From a virus: a DNA stretch of 23,744 bases. Position 1 is the stretch's first letter; each line of letters starts with the position of its first letter. The notes under the pieces are model-generated. The model saw only the letters and a program-made list of their open reading frames with translations, ran no database searches and was not told the DNA's origin. The stretch covers positions 1-23,744 of the IMG/VR virus record IMGVR_UViG_3300036845_000055. One strand, written 5' to 3'. The translations under genes were made by a program, and so were the position numbers. Positions 4,717 through 12,212 of this stretch are shown here, piece after piece.

Positions 4717-7236
4717 GTGCCGCAGCTCCCGCCAGGTGGCGGACCGCCGTATCTTCCGCTTAACGGTCCTTCTAACCCCGGCGAACCGTTTACCTCGTGG
4801 GTGTTCCCGCAAGGCATGCCCTTGCAGCCGGCGATCACTCATGTCAACGCCGGGTCAATCAGTGCCTCGGGTGCATCGGCAGCCGCGTACTCAGTCACGA
4901 TCCCAGCCGGCACCGGTATTCAGCCCGGCGACCTGATCGTCGTCAACGCGAACTCCAATGGCACGCATGTCACTAATGGCATGTCGGTGCAGGACTCCGT
5001 CAACCTGACGAACTACACGACGATTAAGGAGCAGGACCTTTCCAGCGCGTCAACACGCTGGATGCAGACGTTCTTCTACCAGACCAACGTCGCCATTGCT
5101 GACGGCTCGACGATCACCCTGACGCCGTATGCGTCGAATGTCGCCAGCTCGTTCTGCGTTGATATTTTCCGAGGCACGTCTGGCGCAATTGCCGCCACCG
5201 TCCAGGGAGTCAGCCCGGCCGCCGGGACGACGGTAATCGCGCCGGCATTGCTGACGGCTCCGCCGTCATTTAGCCTTGTCCTGTCGTTCGCGTCGTTCTC
5301 CACCTCGGCGACGAGCCTGTCGCCGCCGTCGCCGCTGCCGTTCACGCTCGGATCAAACCGGCTGACTACGCCGGCAGTTGGCATCGCCTACGTTCTGGCG
5401 GCTAACGGGCTCAGTACCTACAGTGTTACCTGGACTAACGACAGCTCGCAGTCCAATGCGGCCGAGACGGTCGCGTTTGGCGCGCTGTCCACCACCGGGA
5501 ACCTTACAGTCCCGCCGCTACGCGGCCCGGTCGTGGCTGCCAGCAGGCCGCTGCCGCCGCGTGGCCGGTGCATGACAGTCGTAGGGATTCCCTACGATTC
5601 CGTTTCGCCACCGCCTCCTGCCCTTCACGGGCCGGTTGCGGCAGTTAGTCGTTTCCTGCCACCTCGCGGGCGAATCGGCAGTAATCCTGGCGTAGCGACG
5701 GCTGTTGCCCCGGCATCGGCTACGCTTTACCCGTTGCACGGCCCGGTGCAGGCACCTCAGCCGCTGCCAGTCAGAGGGCGGGCTCAGGGCCGGGCTGGAA
5801 CATTCACGGCGGCTCCGACTCCGGCTCCGCTGTACCCGCTTCACGGGCCAGTTGCGGCAGCCGGCCGTAGTCTCGGAATCCGGGGACGGAACCGCAGTAG
5901 TAATGGCGTCTTCAGCCAGCTCGGCCCGGCCTTCACGCAGCTTCGCCGGCCGGTTGCTGCGATCAGTCGTCCTCTGCCGTCACGCGGACGGGCATCTAGC
6001 AATCAAGGTATCTACAATCAGGTCGGACCGCGGCTAACGCCACTTCAGCGAGCCCTCCAGGCTCGCCAGCCTCTTCCGGCGCGAGGAAGAGCATACGGGC
6101 GTACCGGAATTTACGGTCAGCTCGGCCCGGCTCTTACCCCGTTGCAGCGGCCAGCTGCAGCTCGCCTTCGTGTACTGCCACTGCGTGGCCAGATTTACCG
6201 TAACGCCGGCACGCGCGGCCAGCTGGGTCCGTCACTGACGCCGCTACATCAGCCGGTGCAGGCTCGCCAGCCACTTCCGCTGCGTGGCCGTACATACCGT
6301 AACCCTGGCGTGCCTGGCCAGGCAGGCCCGGCTGTTTACCCGCTACATCGGCCAATTCAGGCGCGGTACATCCTGCCGTCACGCGGCCGGACGATAAGCC
6401 GTGGTGGCACGTTCTCAGTATTCACACCGGTTTCCGGGCCTCCGCTTTATCCTCTGCATGGCCCCATTCAGGCACGTCAGCCACTACCGCAGCGCGGTCA
6501 TACTGACACGCTTATCTCGATCCCGCTGTATTACCTGGGACCTTCGCTGACACCGCTTCAGCGTCCGGTGGCGGCCAGAATTCAGCCGCCTCAGCCGCTG
6601 AAGGGCCGGACGCAGTGGCGTCAGGGAACAAGTGCGCAAGTCGGCCCGCCGGTCTACCCGCTTCACGGCCCGGTGAAGGCTGCGTTCCGCACGCTGCCGC
6701 CGAAGGGCTCAGCACAGGGACGCGCTGGCGTACGTAACCAGACCGGCCCGGCTGTCAAGCCGCTTACCCGGCCGGTTTTCACGTTCTCGCCAGCACCACG
6801 GCGCGGAACGAACACCAGCCGGGCAGCAATTACAACGCTGCCGTTCGCTCAGGCGGTGCTGTACCCAAGGCACGGTCCAGTCAAGGCGCAACCTCCGCTG
6901 CCGTCTCGCGGGCGCAGTTACCGGACGCCACCGTATGTTACGCCGCTAATCCCAGTTCACGGACCGCCGCTTACTCCGCTGCATGGTCCCGTGCGCAGCC
7001 GGATCTTGCCGGCAATCCGAGGCGGCACGGCACACGGCCTGGCGGGCAATCTTATCTCCAAGCCAGTTGAGTTCAGTGTTTTTAACCCGTTCTCGAGTTG
7101 GATACTGAACATCCCGCAGACGGCGTGGACAACTGGTAATGTTGCCCTGAACTGGAACATTAGCGCCTCAGCACCAGGGTCAATGTGGATAACGGGCAGC
7201 ATCAGCGGAAACTGGTTCCTGGGCAACCCGGATTAG
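4717..7236 (+). CDS. Large virion-surface protein with about 15 Pro/Arg-rich repeats
   Basis: 839 aa, GTG start 7 nt after AGGAGG. Three parts are visible. Residues about 37-262 form an all-beta domain (GIQPGDLIVVNANSN motif, typical of phage tail or fibre jelly-rolls). Residues about 265-786 consist of about 15 degenerate units of 33-38 residues, each built around PLHGPVxARxxLPxRGR, then a variable linker ending in GP. Residues about 790-839 form a Trp-rich C-terminal domain (FSSWILNIPQTAW, ALNWNIS, GSMWITGSISGNWFLG). The repeats are basic and Pro-rich, with no predicted helix, suggesting an extended, regularly folded rod or a flexible arm. No peptidase or glycosidase motif is seen. A fibre or tail-associated role is inferred from context. 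Proteins of similar repeat style occur in actinobacteriophages as far as I recall, but without a known function. Confidence 0.8.
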   Translation: MPQLPPGGGPPYLPLNGPSNPGEPFTSWVFPQGMPLQPAITHVNAGSISASGASAAAYSVTIPAGTGIQPGDLIVVNANSNGTHVTNGMSVQDSVNLTNYTTIKEQDLSSASTRWMQTFFYQTNVAIADGSTITLTPYASNVASSFCVDIFRGTSGAIAATVQGVSPAAGTTVIAPALLTAPPSFSLVLSFASFSTSATSLSPPSPLPFTLGSNRLTTPAVGIAYVLAANGLSTYSVTWTNDSSQSNAAETVAFGALSTTGNLTVPPLRGPVVAASRPLPPRGRCMTVVGIPYDSVSPPPPALHGPVAAVSRFLPPRGRIGSNPGVATAVAPASATLYPLHGPVQAPQPLPVRGRAQGRAGTFTAAPTPAPLYPLHGPVAAAGRSLGIRGRNRSSNGVFSQLGPAFTQLRRPVAAISRPLPSRGRASSNQGIYNQVGPRLTPLQRALQARQPLPARGRAYGRTGIYGQLGPALTPLQRPAAARLRVLPLRGQIYRNAGTRGQLGPSLTPLHQPVQARQPLPLRGRTYRNPGVPGQAGPAVYPLHRPIQARYILPSRGRTISRGGTFSVFTPVSGPPLYPLHGPIQARQPLPQRGHTDTLISIPLYYLGPSLTPLQRPVAARIQPPQPLKGRTQWRQGTSAQVGPPVYPLHGPVKAAFRTLPPKGSAQGRAGVRNQTGPAVKPLTRPVFTFSPAPRRGTNTSRAAITTLPFAQAVLYPRHGPVKAQPPLPSRGRSYRTPPYVTPLIPVHGPPLTPLHGPVRSRILPAIRGGTAHGLAGNLISKPVEFSVFNPFSSWILNIPQTAWTTGNVALNWNISASAPGSMWITGSISGNWFLGNPD
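5509..7074 (+). repeat. Degenerate protein-coding repeat array, about 15 units of roughly 100-115 bp
   Basis: Within the 839-aa protein, the core PLHGPVxARxPLPxRGR recurs about 15 times. Examples are LHGPVQAPQPLPVRGR, LQRPVAARIQPPQPLKGR, LHGPVKAQPPLPSRGR and LHQPVQARQPLPLRGR. Units are separated by 15-20 variable residues that often end in G-Q-L-G-P. The DNA copies have diverged strongly in third positions, so the array is old and maintained at protein level. Units 6-9 are the best conserved; units 13 and 15 are the most degenerate. Confidence 0.85.
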
Positions 7237-7243
7237 GAGGCGC

Positions 7244-7561
7244 GTGCCAGCTGACCTGACCATTGCGTCATCCTCGATAGAGTACGTGAATGTCCCCGTC
7301 CAGGCAACTGTGGCGGGGACTCCGTACAACCCCACGGCAGATGCCGTCGCAATGGCGTTTATCGCAGGGCCGGCGCAGCCCACGTCATTCACGAGCGGCT
7401 CGTGGATAACCACGGTCCAGGGTAATTACATCGCCCGGTGCCTAGTTGGCACGAATACAAATGGGATCTTGCTTGCACCCGGCTTGTACACGGTCTGGGT
7501 TAAGATCACTGACAGTCCTGAAGTGCCGGTCAGGCCCGCAGGCACCTTGCAGATCACGTAA
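7244..7561 (+). CDS. Small beta-rich structural protein
   Basis: 105 aa, GTG start at 7244 with GGAGGC 3 nt upstream, 7 bases after the repeat protein. The pattern SSIEYVNVPVQATVAGTPYN, then a strand with AMAFIAG, GSWITTVQGNYIARCLVG, and LAPGLYTVWVKITDSPEVPV ending in AGTLQIT, fits an Ig-like or FN3-like single-domain phage protein. Proteins with the ending YTVWVKITDxPEVPVR are, from memory, frequent in actinobacteriophage structural operons, with no known function. There is no signal peptide or metal site. A small fibre, decoration or connector subunit is the likely role. Confidence 0.7.
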   Translation: MPADLTIASSSIEYVNVPVQATVAGTPYNPTADAVAMAFIAGPAQPTSFTSGSWITTVQGNYIARCLVGTNTNGILLAPGLYTVWVKITDSPEVPVRPAGTLQIT

Positions 7562-7571
7562 CGGAGGCGTC

Positions 7572-8018
7572 ATGCCATTCAGCCTGACAACGATCTCCGT
7601 AACGGGATCATTCTACAACGCGGCCGGAACGGGGCTTTCGGGGTCGGTCACGTTTACGCCAACGGCTGCCCTGACTGATGCATCGGCAAAGCTGATCATG
7701 TCTGACACTCCGATTATCGCTGCTGTGACGTCCGGGACAATGACCCCGCAAACGCTTGCCACGACTGATAATGCAGGCCTCATCCCAGCGGGATGGCAGT
7801 ATGCAATTGGGGTTGCCATCCCGGGTGCATCTACCGTATTCAACACGTACCTGCCGTCCACCGTCGGCACGGCAGGGACAGTTGACATCTCGCTGCTTCA
7901 GCCGTCCACGGCAGTCATAACTCCTTCAGGCTCTTATGTCCAGTCACTAAACGGCTACACTGGCCAGGTAAGTATCTCCTTTGCGAACGGGACCCTGACT
8001 GTTGGACCAACCCTTTAG
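7572..8018 (+). CDS. Putative fibre-like structural protein
   Basis: 148 aa. Start at ATG 7572, with GGAGGCGTC upstream; the open frame reaches back to 7446, but that part overlaps the previous gene. The N-terminal 115 residues form a beta domain: ISVTGSFYNAAGTGLSGSVTFTP is the region of residues about 8-30, then ATTDNAGLIPAGWQYAIGV. The end contains SLNGYTGQVSIS, closely resembling the VNGxTGxVTL hinge repeated in phage tail fibres, so the protein may be a short fibre base or an adapter to a separate fibre. It overlaps the next gene by 17 bases. Confidence 0.72.
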   Translation: MPFSLTTISVTGSFYNAAGTGLSGSVTFTPTAALTDASAKLIMSDTPIIAAVTSGTMTPQTLATTDNAGLIPAGWQYAIGVAIPGASTVFNTYLPSTVGTAGTVDISLLQPSTAVITPSGSYVQSLNGYTGQVSISFANGTLTVGPTL

Positions 8019-8301
8019 TGAGCCGCAGTTTACTGCTGAAGAACTTGAAGGCTACCGAGAGCAGTTCCAGAAAAAGGAAGGCTGCATCCACTGCGGTGGC
8101 CTTCACCTTCGGGCCTGCCGGCGAGTACGCCGGATGGTCATGAAGAACAAGGAAGACCTTGCCGAAGTTGAGTTCTGGGCTGACGGCATATGGGACGAGT
8201 CAGGCATTATCTGGCCTGAAGACGTTTACGGTGTTGAGGCAGGAGATGGCGACGATGGCCAAGGCAGCGACAAAGCCGAAGAAGCCGGTAAAGCCGGTTA
8301 A
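8002..8301 (+). CDS. Small CxxCGG zinc-finger-like phage protein
   Basis: 99 aa with TTG start at 8002, the only usual start codon in this frame; it overlaps the upstream gene by 17 bases and has only a weak GGGA site. Residues 28-39 read CIHCGGLHLRAC, a C-x2-C-G-G-x-H-x4-C arrangement likely to hold one zinc ion, followed by the basic RRVRRM. Then VEFWADGIWDESGIIWPEDV (residues about 52-71) completes the profile of a family I recall from actinobacteriophages near portal genes, with unknown function. The last about 20 residues overlap the start of the next gene in another frame. A GTG at 8018 is in a different frame and was not used. Confidence 0.7.
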   Translation: MDQPFSEPQFTAEELEGYREQFQKKEGCIHCGGLHLRACRRVRRMVMKNKEDLAEVEFWADGIWDESGIIWPEDVYGVEAGDGDDGQGSDKAEEAGKAG

Positions 8302-8866
8302 GAAACTTCCGCCAGCCGCAGCCAAGCAGAAACTACGCCATGCATTTATCTCTAACAGCAGGGTTCATGTAATACGTAGTCGCACGCCCGTGCCATCAAA
8401 GCCAGTCAAGGCCATTCAGCCGGATTATCCGGATCTCAAGTTCCCGGGTAAGTCATACTGGTCTCTTGGGCACAATGATGAGCTGGAAACGTGCGCTATG
8501 ACGGCACTTGCGAATCATCTTCTCATCAGCAAGCGGTCTAAGGCTGATGACGATGACATCGCTGCCGCTGGCGAGAACCTGAGTCTTAAAGATGCTGTCG
8601 CCTACGCCGAGAGTTTCGGCCTGGCAGGCTGGGGAATCAAGGACGCTTACCAGATCGAGCTGAATGCGCAAGCGCTCACGGCTCCTGGCGTTCTCTTTGC
8701 CCTGGATACTGAATGGGGCCCGCACGCCGTCGTTACGGTGGGTGGCGGGCTTTGCATTTCGTGGGGCCGGATCATGCGAATCAAGCCGCCGATGAAGATT
8801 ACGGAAGCCTGGTTCTGTGACTGGAGCCGGGAATCACCTCGCACGTGGGACTACCCGGTAGGATAG
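8255..8866 (+). CDS. Papain-fold cysteine peptidase-like protein
   Basis: 203 aa from ATG 8255, 9 nt after AGGAG; ATG 8246, three codons earlier, is a close alternative. The N-terminus is Lys/Pro-rich and basic (KPKKPVKPVKK), possibly disordered. From residue about 65 the sequence resembles the papain/C39-like fold: C80 in ELETCAMTALANHLL at the start of a helix, H157 in GPHAVVTVGGG, and SWG at 169-171, matching papain's His-Ala-Val and Asn-Ser-Trp-Gly elements. The third catalytic Asn is replaced by Ile168, so activity is uncertain. It could be a head-assembly protease, a transglutaminase-type enzyme, or an inactive structural relative. It sits directly upstream of the portal with 7 bases between them. 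Confidence 0.68.
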   Translation: MAKAATKPKKPVKPVKKLPPAAAKQKLRHAFISNSRVHVIRSRTPVPSKPVKAIQPDYPDLKFPGKSYWSLGHNDELETCAMTALANHLLISKRSKADDDDIAAAGENLSLKDAVAYAESFGLAGWGIKDAYQIELNAQALTAPGVLFALDTEWGPHAVVTVGGGLCISWGRIMRIKPPMKITEAWFCDWSRESPRTWDYPVG

Positions 8867-8873
8867 GAGAAAA

Positions 8874-11603
8874 GTGGCAGGCAGAGGATCAGTCCTGAGT
8901 GGCCTGCGGGCTGCCCAGAACTACGCGACGAGCAGCTCGGGCGGGTCAGCCCCACACCCGAGCTATGTCTCGCCGCTCCTCGGCCAGTACGCACAGTGGA
9001 CAATGGGCCGTCAGTCCCAGTCCATGTCACTGCCACGCGACCCGCTTGAGTTCCTGACCGGCGCATTCGGGCCTCTTCAGCCAATCAAGCCCATCGGGGT
9101 TGACCAGCCGCAGCCGGGCGATCAGCGCCCGATCCCGCGCCGGTGGCAGTACCCGGTTGCCTGGAACATGCCGGTTGGCACTCCCGGCTCAGAGGGCCTC
9201 AAGCTAGCTGACTTCGGAACACTCCGGCTCTATGCTGAAATATATTCCGTGGCGCGTGCATGCATCCAGCTTCGCAAGGATGAACTTCTCGGCATCGGCT
9301 GGGACATCGGCCCGACTTCCGAGGCCGCTAAGAAAATGCGCGGCGATCGTAAGGCGCAGCGAGATTTCGGTGAGCGGCGAGCCGAGATGCTCAAGTTCTG
9401 GCGTCGTCCGGACCCGAACTACAACGACTTTACCACCTGGCTCGAGGCAGTACTCGAGGATGTCCTTGTAATCGACGCTCTTTCGCTTTACATGCATCCT
9501 GCGCGCCTTCCTGGTAAAGGTGTTGTTGGTTCTGACCTGGCTGGGCTTGACCTTATCGCAGGCGAGACCATCAGGCCGCTGCTGGACCTGCGAGGCGGCA
9601 GTCCTGCCCCGCCGAACCCGGCATACCAGCAGTACCTGTATGGCGTCCCGCGGACTGATCTCATGACGGTCCTGACGGGTGAGGACCTGAAGGACATGGA
9701 CGGGCCGGTTCACCAGTACCGGTCTGACCAGCTGCTATACCTCCCGCGCAATCCGCGGTCATGGACTCCGTACGGGCAGGCTCCGATGGAGCGCTGCATC
9801 GTCCCGGTCATCACGGGCCTGCGGCGGCAGCAGTACCAGATGGACTACTACCTTGAGGGCACGATCCCGGGGATGTTCGTCTCGCCGGGTGACCCGGACA
9901 TGACCCCGAACCAGCTCCGGGAACTCCAGGACACCTTGAACGCCCTTGCCGGTGACCAGGCATGGAAGCATAAGATCATCGTCCTGCCTGCCGGGTCGAA
10001 GGTTGACCCGCAAAAGCCACCTGAGCTGAGTGACCAGACTGACGAAGTCCTCATGACCGAGGTCCTCATGGCGTACTCCGTCATGCCCCTCGAGCTTGGC
10101 ATCCTGCCAAAGATTGCTGCTACCCAGACGCCCAGCTCGGCCCGCCTCGGCCAGGATCAGGGTGATGTCCAGGAGCGCAAGACTGTTAAGCCTGATCTGC
10201 TGTGGCTGAAGAATGCCTTGTTCGACAAGATCATTCAGGGCATCTGCAATCAGCAGGACATGGAGTGGCGCTGGGACGGCCTTGAAGAGGACAAGGACGA
10301 AATGATCATGACTCAGCTTCTGACTGAGCAGATCAACGCCGGCCTCATTTCCATCGACGAGGGCCGTGAGGAAATCGGCCGTGACCCGTGGGGCATGGAA
10401 ATCACGGGAGACCCGGGATGGGGAACAGCCGCAGGCTTCATGCCGCTCGGGGCGATCAATCCCGACACCGGAATGCCGGCTGCACAGGAGGCGCAAGGCT
10501 TTGCCCCGAACGGCGTTCCCGCTATCCCCGGCAGTCCGGCCGGGTCATCGCGCTCGGGAAACGTCAGGCGAGGTGGCCCTCCAGTTGCGCCGGGACCGCG
10601 GCGGCCAGCAAGCGCGGGACCGCAGACCGCACCGCCGCCGAAGCCGGGGTCTCGCCCGCAGTCACCCTCACACGACGCGGCGGCGGCCGGCCAGGCAGCG
10701 AACCGGAAGCCCCGAGCAACCCCGAAGGCGATGCTGTCTGAGCTTGACATGCTCGGCCGTCACCTGAACAAGGGACTTCAGATTTCGCAGTGGGAGCCTC
10801 GCCACATCCCAGGGCGCAGTGTCTCTGACATCTCGGAGGCCATGGCTAACGGCCTGACGGCCGCAATGGCAGTTGAGATCGAGAAGGCAAAGCTGTCGTC
10901 CAAGCGTCCCGGTCATGACCCTGATTACGGAGACACTGAGCCGAACGATCAGGGGCCGCTCAGCCCTGGCACGGACATCGGGCCGTCATATGACGGGCAC
11001 TCCAGTGTCTACGGGCAGTGGGAGAACAGCACGCTTGCCGCCCCGCCCGGCGGAATCGAAGGGCAGTGGGGCAACAACGCGGGACCGTCCGGAGGCGCAG
11101 GGCAGCCAGGTGGCCAGACGCAGTACACAAACATGGGGCCAGCCGTCAAGGCTGCTGGCGGCAGCCTGGCGGCCAAGATCAAGGCGCAGCTTCTTGAGGA
11201 TTACCCGCTTGACTCCATGGACTGGATCGACGGAATCAAGTGGACTGGCCCCGTGGAAGTTCCGTCTGAGAAACTTGACACGGATGGCCGCAAGACCTGG
11301 AACGCCTGGCATGAGAAGGACAGAGTCAGGTCAATCGCTAGCAAGATCCGGCGTAAGAAGGCCAAGGGACAGCACGTCAAGCCGGCTGTCATTCTTGACT
11401 TGCCTGACACTGAGCGTAATGATCAGTACCGGGTTATTGACGGACATCACCGGACCTTGGCCTCGATGCAGGCCGGTGAGCCGCTGTGGGCCTGGGTGGG
11501 TACGGCAAGCAAAGTCAAGGGTCCGTGGGACGAATTCCATGCAGACCAGAAGCGTGAGGGCAAGGGCACAGACGCTTATGCTGATGAGCCCTCCAGCAAG
11601 TAA
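8874..11603 (+). CDS. Portal protein with C-terminal ParB/sulfiredoxin-like domain
   Basis: 909 aa, GTG at 8874, AGGAGAAA just before it. Residues about 100-525 are the portal: ARACIQLRKDELLGIGWDI, then DQLLYLPRNPRSWTPYGQAP, TNQ-type stem region with GTIPGMFVSPGDPDMTPNQL, and the wing/clip stretch LMAYSVMPLELGILP, ending with NAGLISIDEGREEIG. Twelve such subunits form the DNA channel at the capsid vertex. Residues about 540-620 are a Pro/Gly/Arg-rich linker. The C-terminus (794-900) has VEVPSEKLD, a PAVILDLP strand and V-I-D-G-H-H-R (D856-R860) followed by TLASMQAGEPLWAWVG, the ParB/Srx-type motif known from phage MuF-associated proteins. Typical portals have 450-550 residues, so the extension is nearly as long as the core. 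Confidence 0.9.
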   Translation: MAGRGSVLSGLRAAQNYATSSSGGSAPHPSYVSPLLGQYAQWTMGRQSQSMSLPRDPLEFLTGAFGPLQPIKPIGVDQPQPGDQRPIPRRWQYPVAWNMPVGTPGSEGLKLADFGTLRLYAEIYSVARACIQLRKDELLGIGWDIGPTSEAAKKMRGDRKAQRDFGERRAEMLKFWRRPDPNYNDFTTWLEAVLEDVLVIDALSLYMHPARLPGKGVVGSDLAGLDLIAGETIRPLLDLRGGSPAPPNPAYQQYLYGVPRTDLMTVLTGEDLKDMDGPVHQYRSDQLLYLPRNPRSWTPYGQAPMERCIVPVITGLRRQQYQMDYYLEGTIPGMFVSPGDPDMTPNQLRELQDTLNALAGDQAWKHKIIVLPAGSKVDPQKPPELSDQTDEVLMTEVLMAYSVMPLELGILPKIAATQTPSSARLGQDQGDVQERKTVKPDLLWLKNALFDKIIQGICNQQDMEWRWDGLEEDKDEMIMTQLLTEQINAGLISIDEGREEIGRDPWGMEITGDPGWGTAAGFMPLGAINPDTGMPAAQEAQGFAPNGVPAIPGSPAGSSRSGNVRRGGPPVAPGPRRPASAGPQTAPPPKPGSRPQSPSHDAAAAGQAANRKPRATPKAMLSELDMLGRHLNKGLQISQWEPRHIPGRSVSDISEAMANGLTAAMAVEIEKAKLSSKRPGHDPDYGDTEPNDQGPLSPGTDIGPSYDGHSSVYGQWENSTLAAPPGGIEGQWGNNAGPSGGAGQPGGQTQYTNMGPAVKAAGGSLAAKIKAQLLEDYPLDSMDWIDGIKWTGPVEVPSEKLDTDGRKTWNAWHEKDRVRSIASKIRRKKAKGQHVKPAVILDLPDTERNDQYRVIDGHHRTLASMQAGEPLWAWVGTASKVKGPWDEFHADQKREGKGTDAYADEPSSK

Positions 11604-11618
11604 CAGCCTCGGAGGCTA

Positions 11619-12212
11619 ATGGCGTCATCGTCAATTGTTAACCCTGAGCTGAACCAGACCCAGGCCGCCTGGGAGATGCTGGCCCTGACTATCGATGGCC
11701 TGCTTGGCGCAACAAACAGCAGCCGGTACGTCGGAGCCACGGCGTCAGGTGCACCAACGACAGGCATTTTTGTTCTCGGTGACTGGATCATCGACCTGAC
11801 GGGCAAGGTCTGGATTTGCACGACCGCGGGTCAGCCGGGAACCTGGACAAATCTTGTAGCCGCGAGCCTGCCGGCCGCGGGCGGGACTGTGTCAGGACTG
11901 CTGACCCTCGGCGGTGGCACGGCGACAAACAGCTCGGCCCCGATCATCGCCGCACCTGGCTTCTCGGCAGGAGCAGCATCACAGCTTTCTGACCTGACTC
12001 GTGACTATATGGTCTACCTGACGGTGGGCACGGGTGGTGGCACGTTCGGGATTTCCATCGGCCCGGCAAACACGACGGTGGATGTCATCATCCCGACGGC
12101 AACGGTTGGCGTTGCCGGTGTTGGCTACACTGTCCGGCTGCCGGCTAGCTGGTGGCTGAAAGTTACGGCAACAACCTCAACCATCGCTAACCAGATTGCT
12201 GTCGGGTGCTAA
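11619..12212 (+). CDS. Putative structural protein between portal and MuF
   Basis: 197 aa, ATG 11619 with GGAGGCTA right upstream. The N-terminus is a short helix (LNQTQAAWEMLALTIDGLL), followed by SSRYVGATASGAPTTGIFVLGDWIIDLTGKVWICTTAGQPGTW (residues about 33-75), a beta motif common in phage fibre and decoration proteins (YxGAT-x-GxPTTG-x-F-x-x-GD-x-hydrophobic-D). A Gly/Ala-rich spacer and a C-terminal beta domain follow. It interrupts the usual direct portal-MuF neighbourhood, and the MuF gene starts at the base after its stop (TAAATG), so the two are probably coupled. No enzymatic motif is visible. Confidence 0.7.
   Translation: MASSSIVNPELNQTQAAWEMLALTIDGLLGATNSSRYVGATASGAPTTGIFVLGDWIIDLTGKVWICTTAGQPGTWTNLVAASLPAAGGTVSGLLTLGGGTATNSSAPIIAAPGFSAGAASQLSDLTRDYMVYLTVGTGGGTFGISIGPANTTVDVIIPTATVGVAGVGYTVRLPASWWLKVTATTSTIANQIAVGC

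Noticed and set aside
5509-7074. Possible CRISPR array or DNA tandem repeat
   Set aside because: Repeats are conserved only as protein text, units vary in length and are not identical in DNA, and they lie in one open reading frame.
9759-10496. Long minus-strand open frame of 245 codons inside the portal gene
   Set aside because: It mirrors the codon structure of the well-supported portal frame; its Arg/Leu/His-rich translation has no recognisable motif and no ribosome site was found.
10873-11619. Plus-strand open frame of 248 codons in another frame of the portal gene
   Set aside because: Low-complexity Arg/Ser/Pro translation, while the portal frame here encodes a recognisable ParB-like motif (DGHHR).
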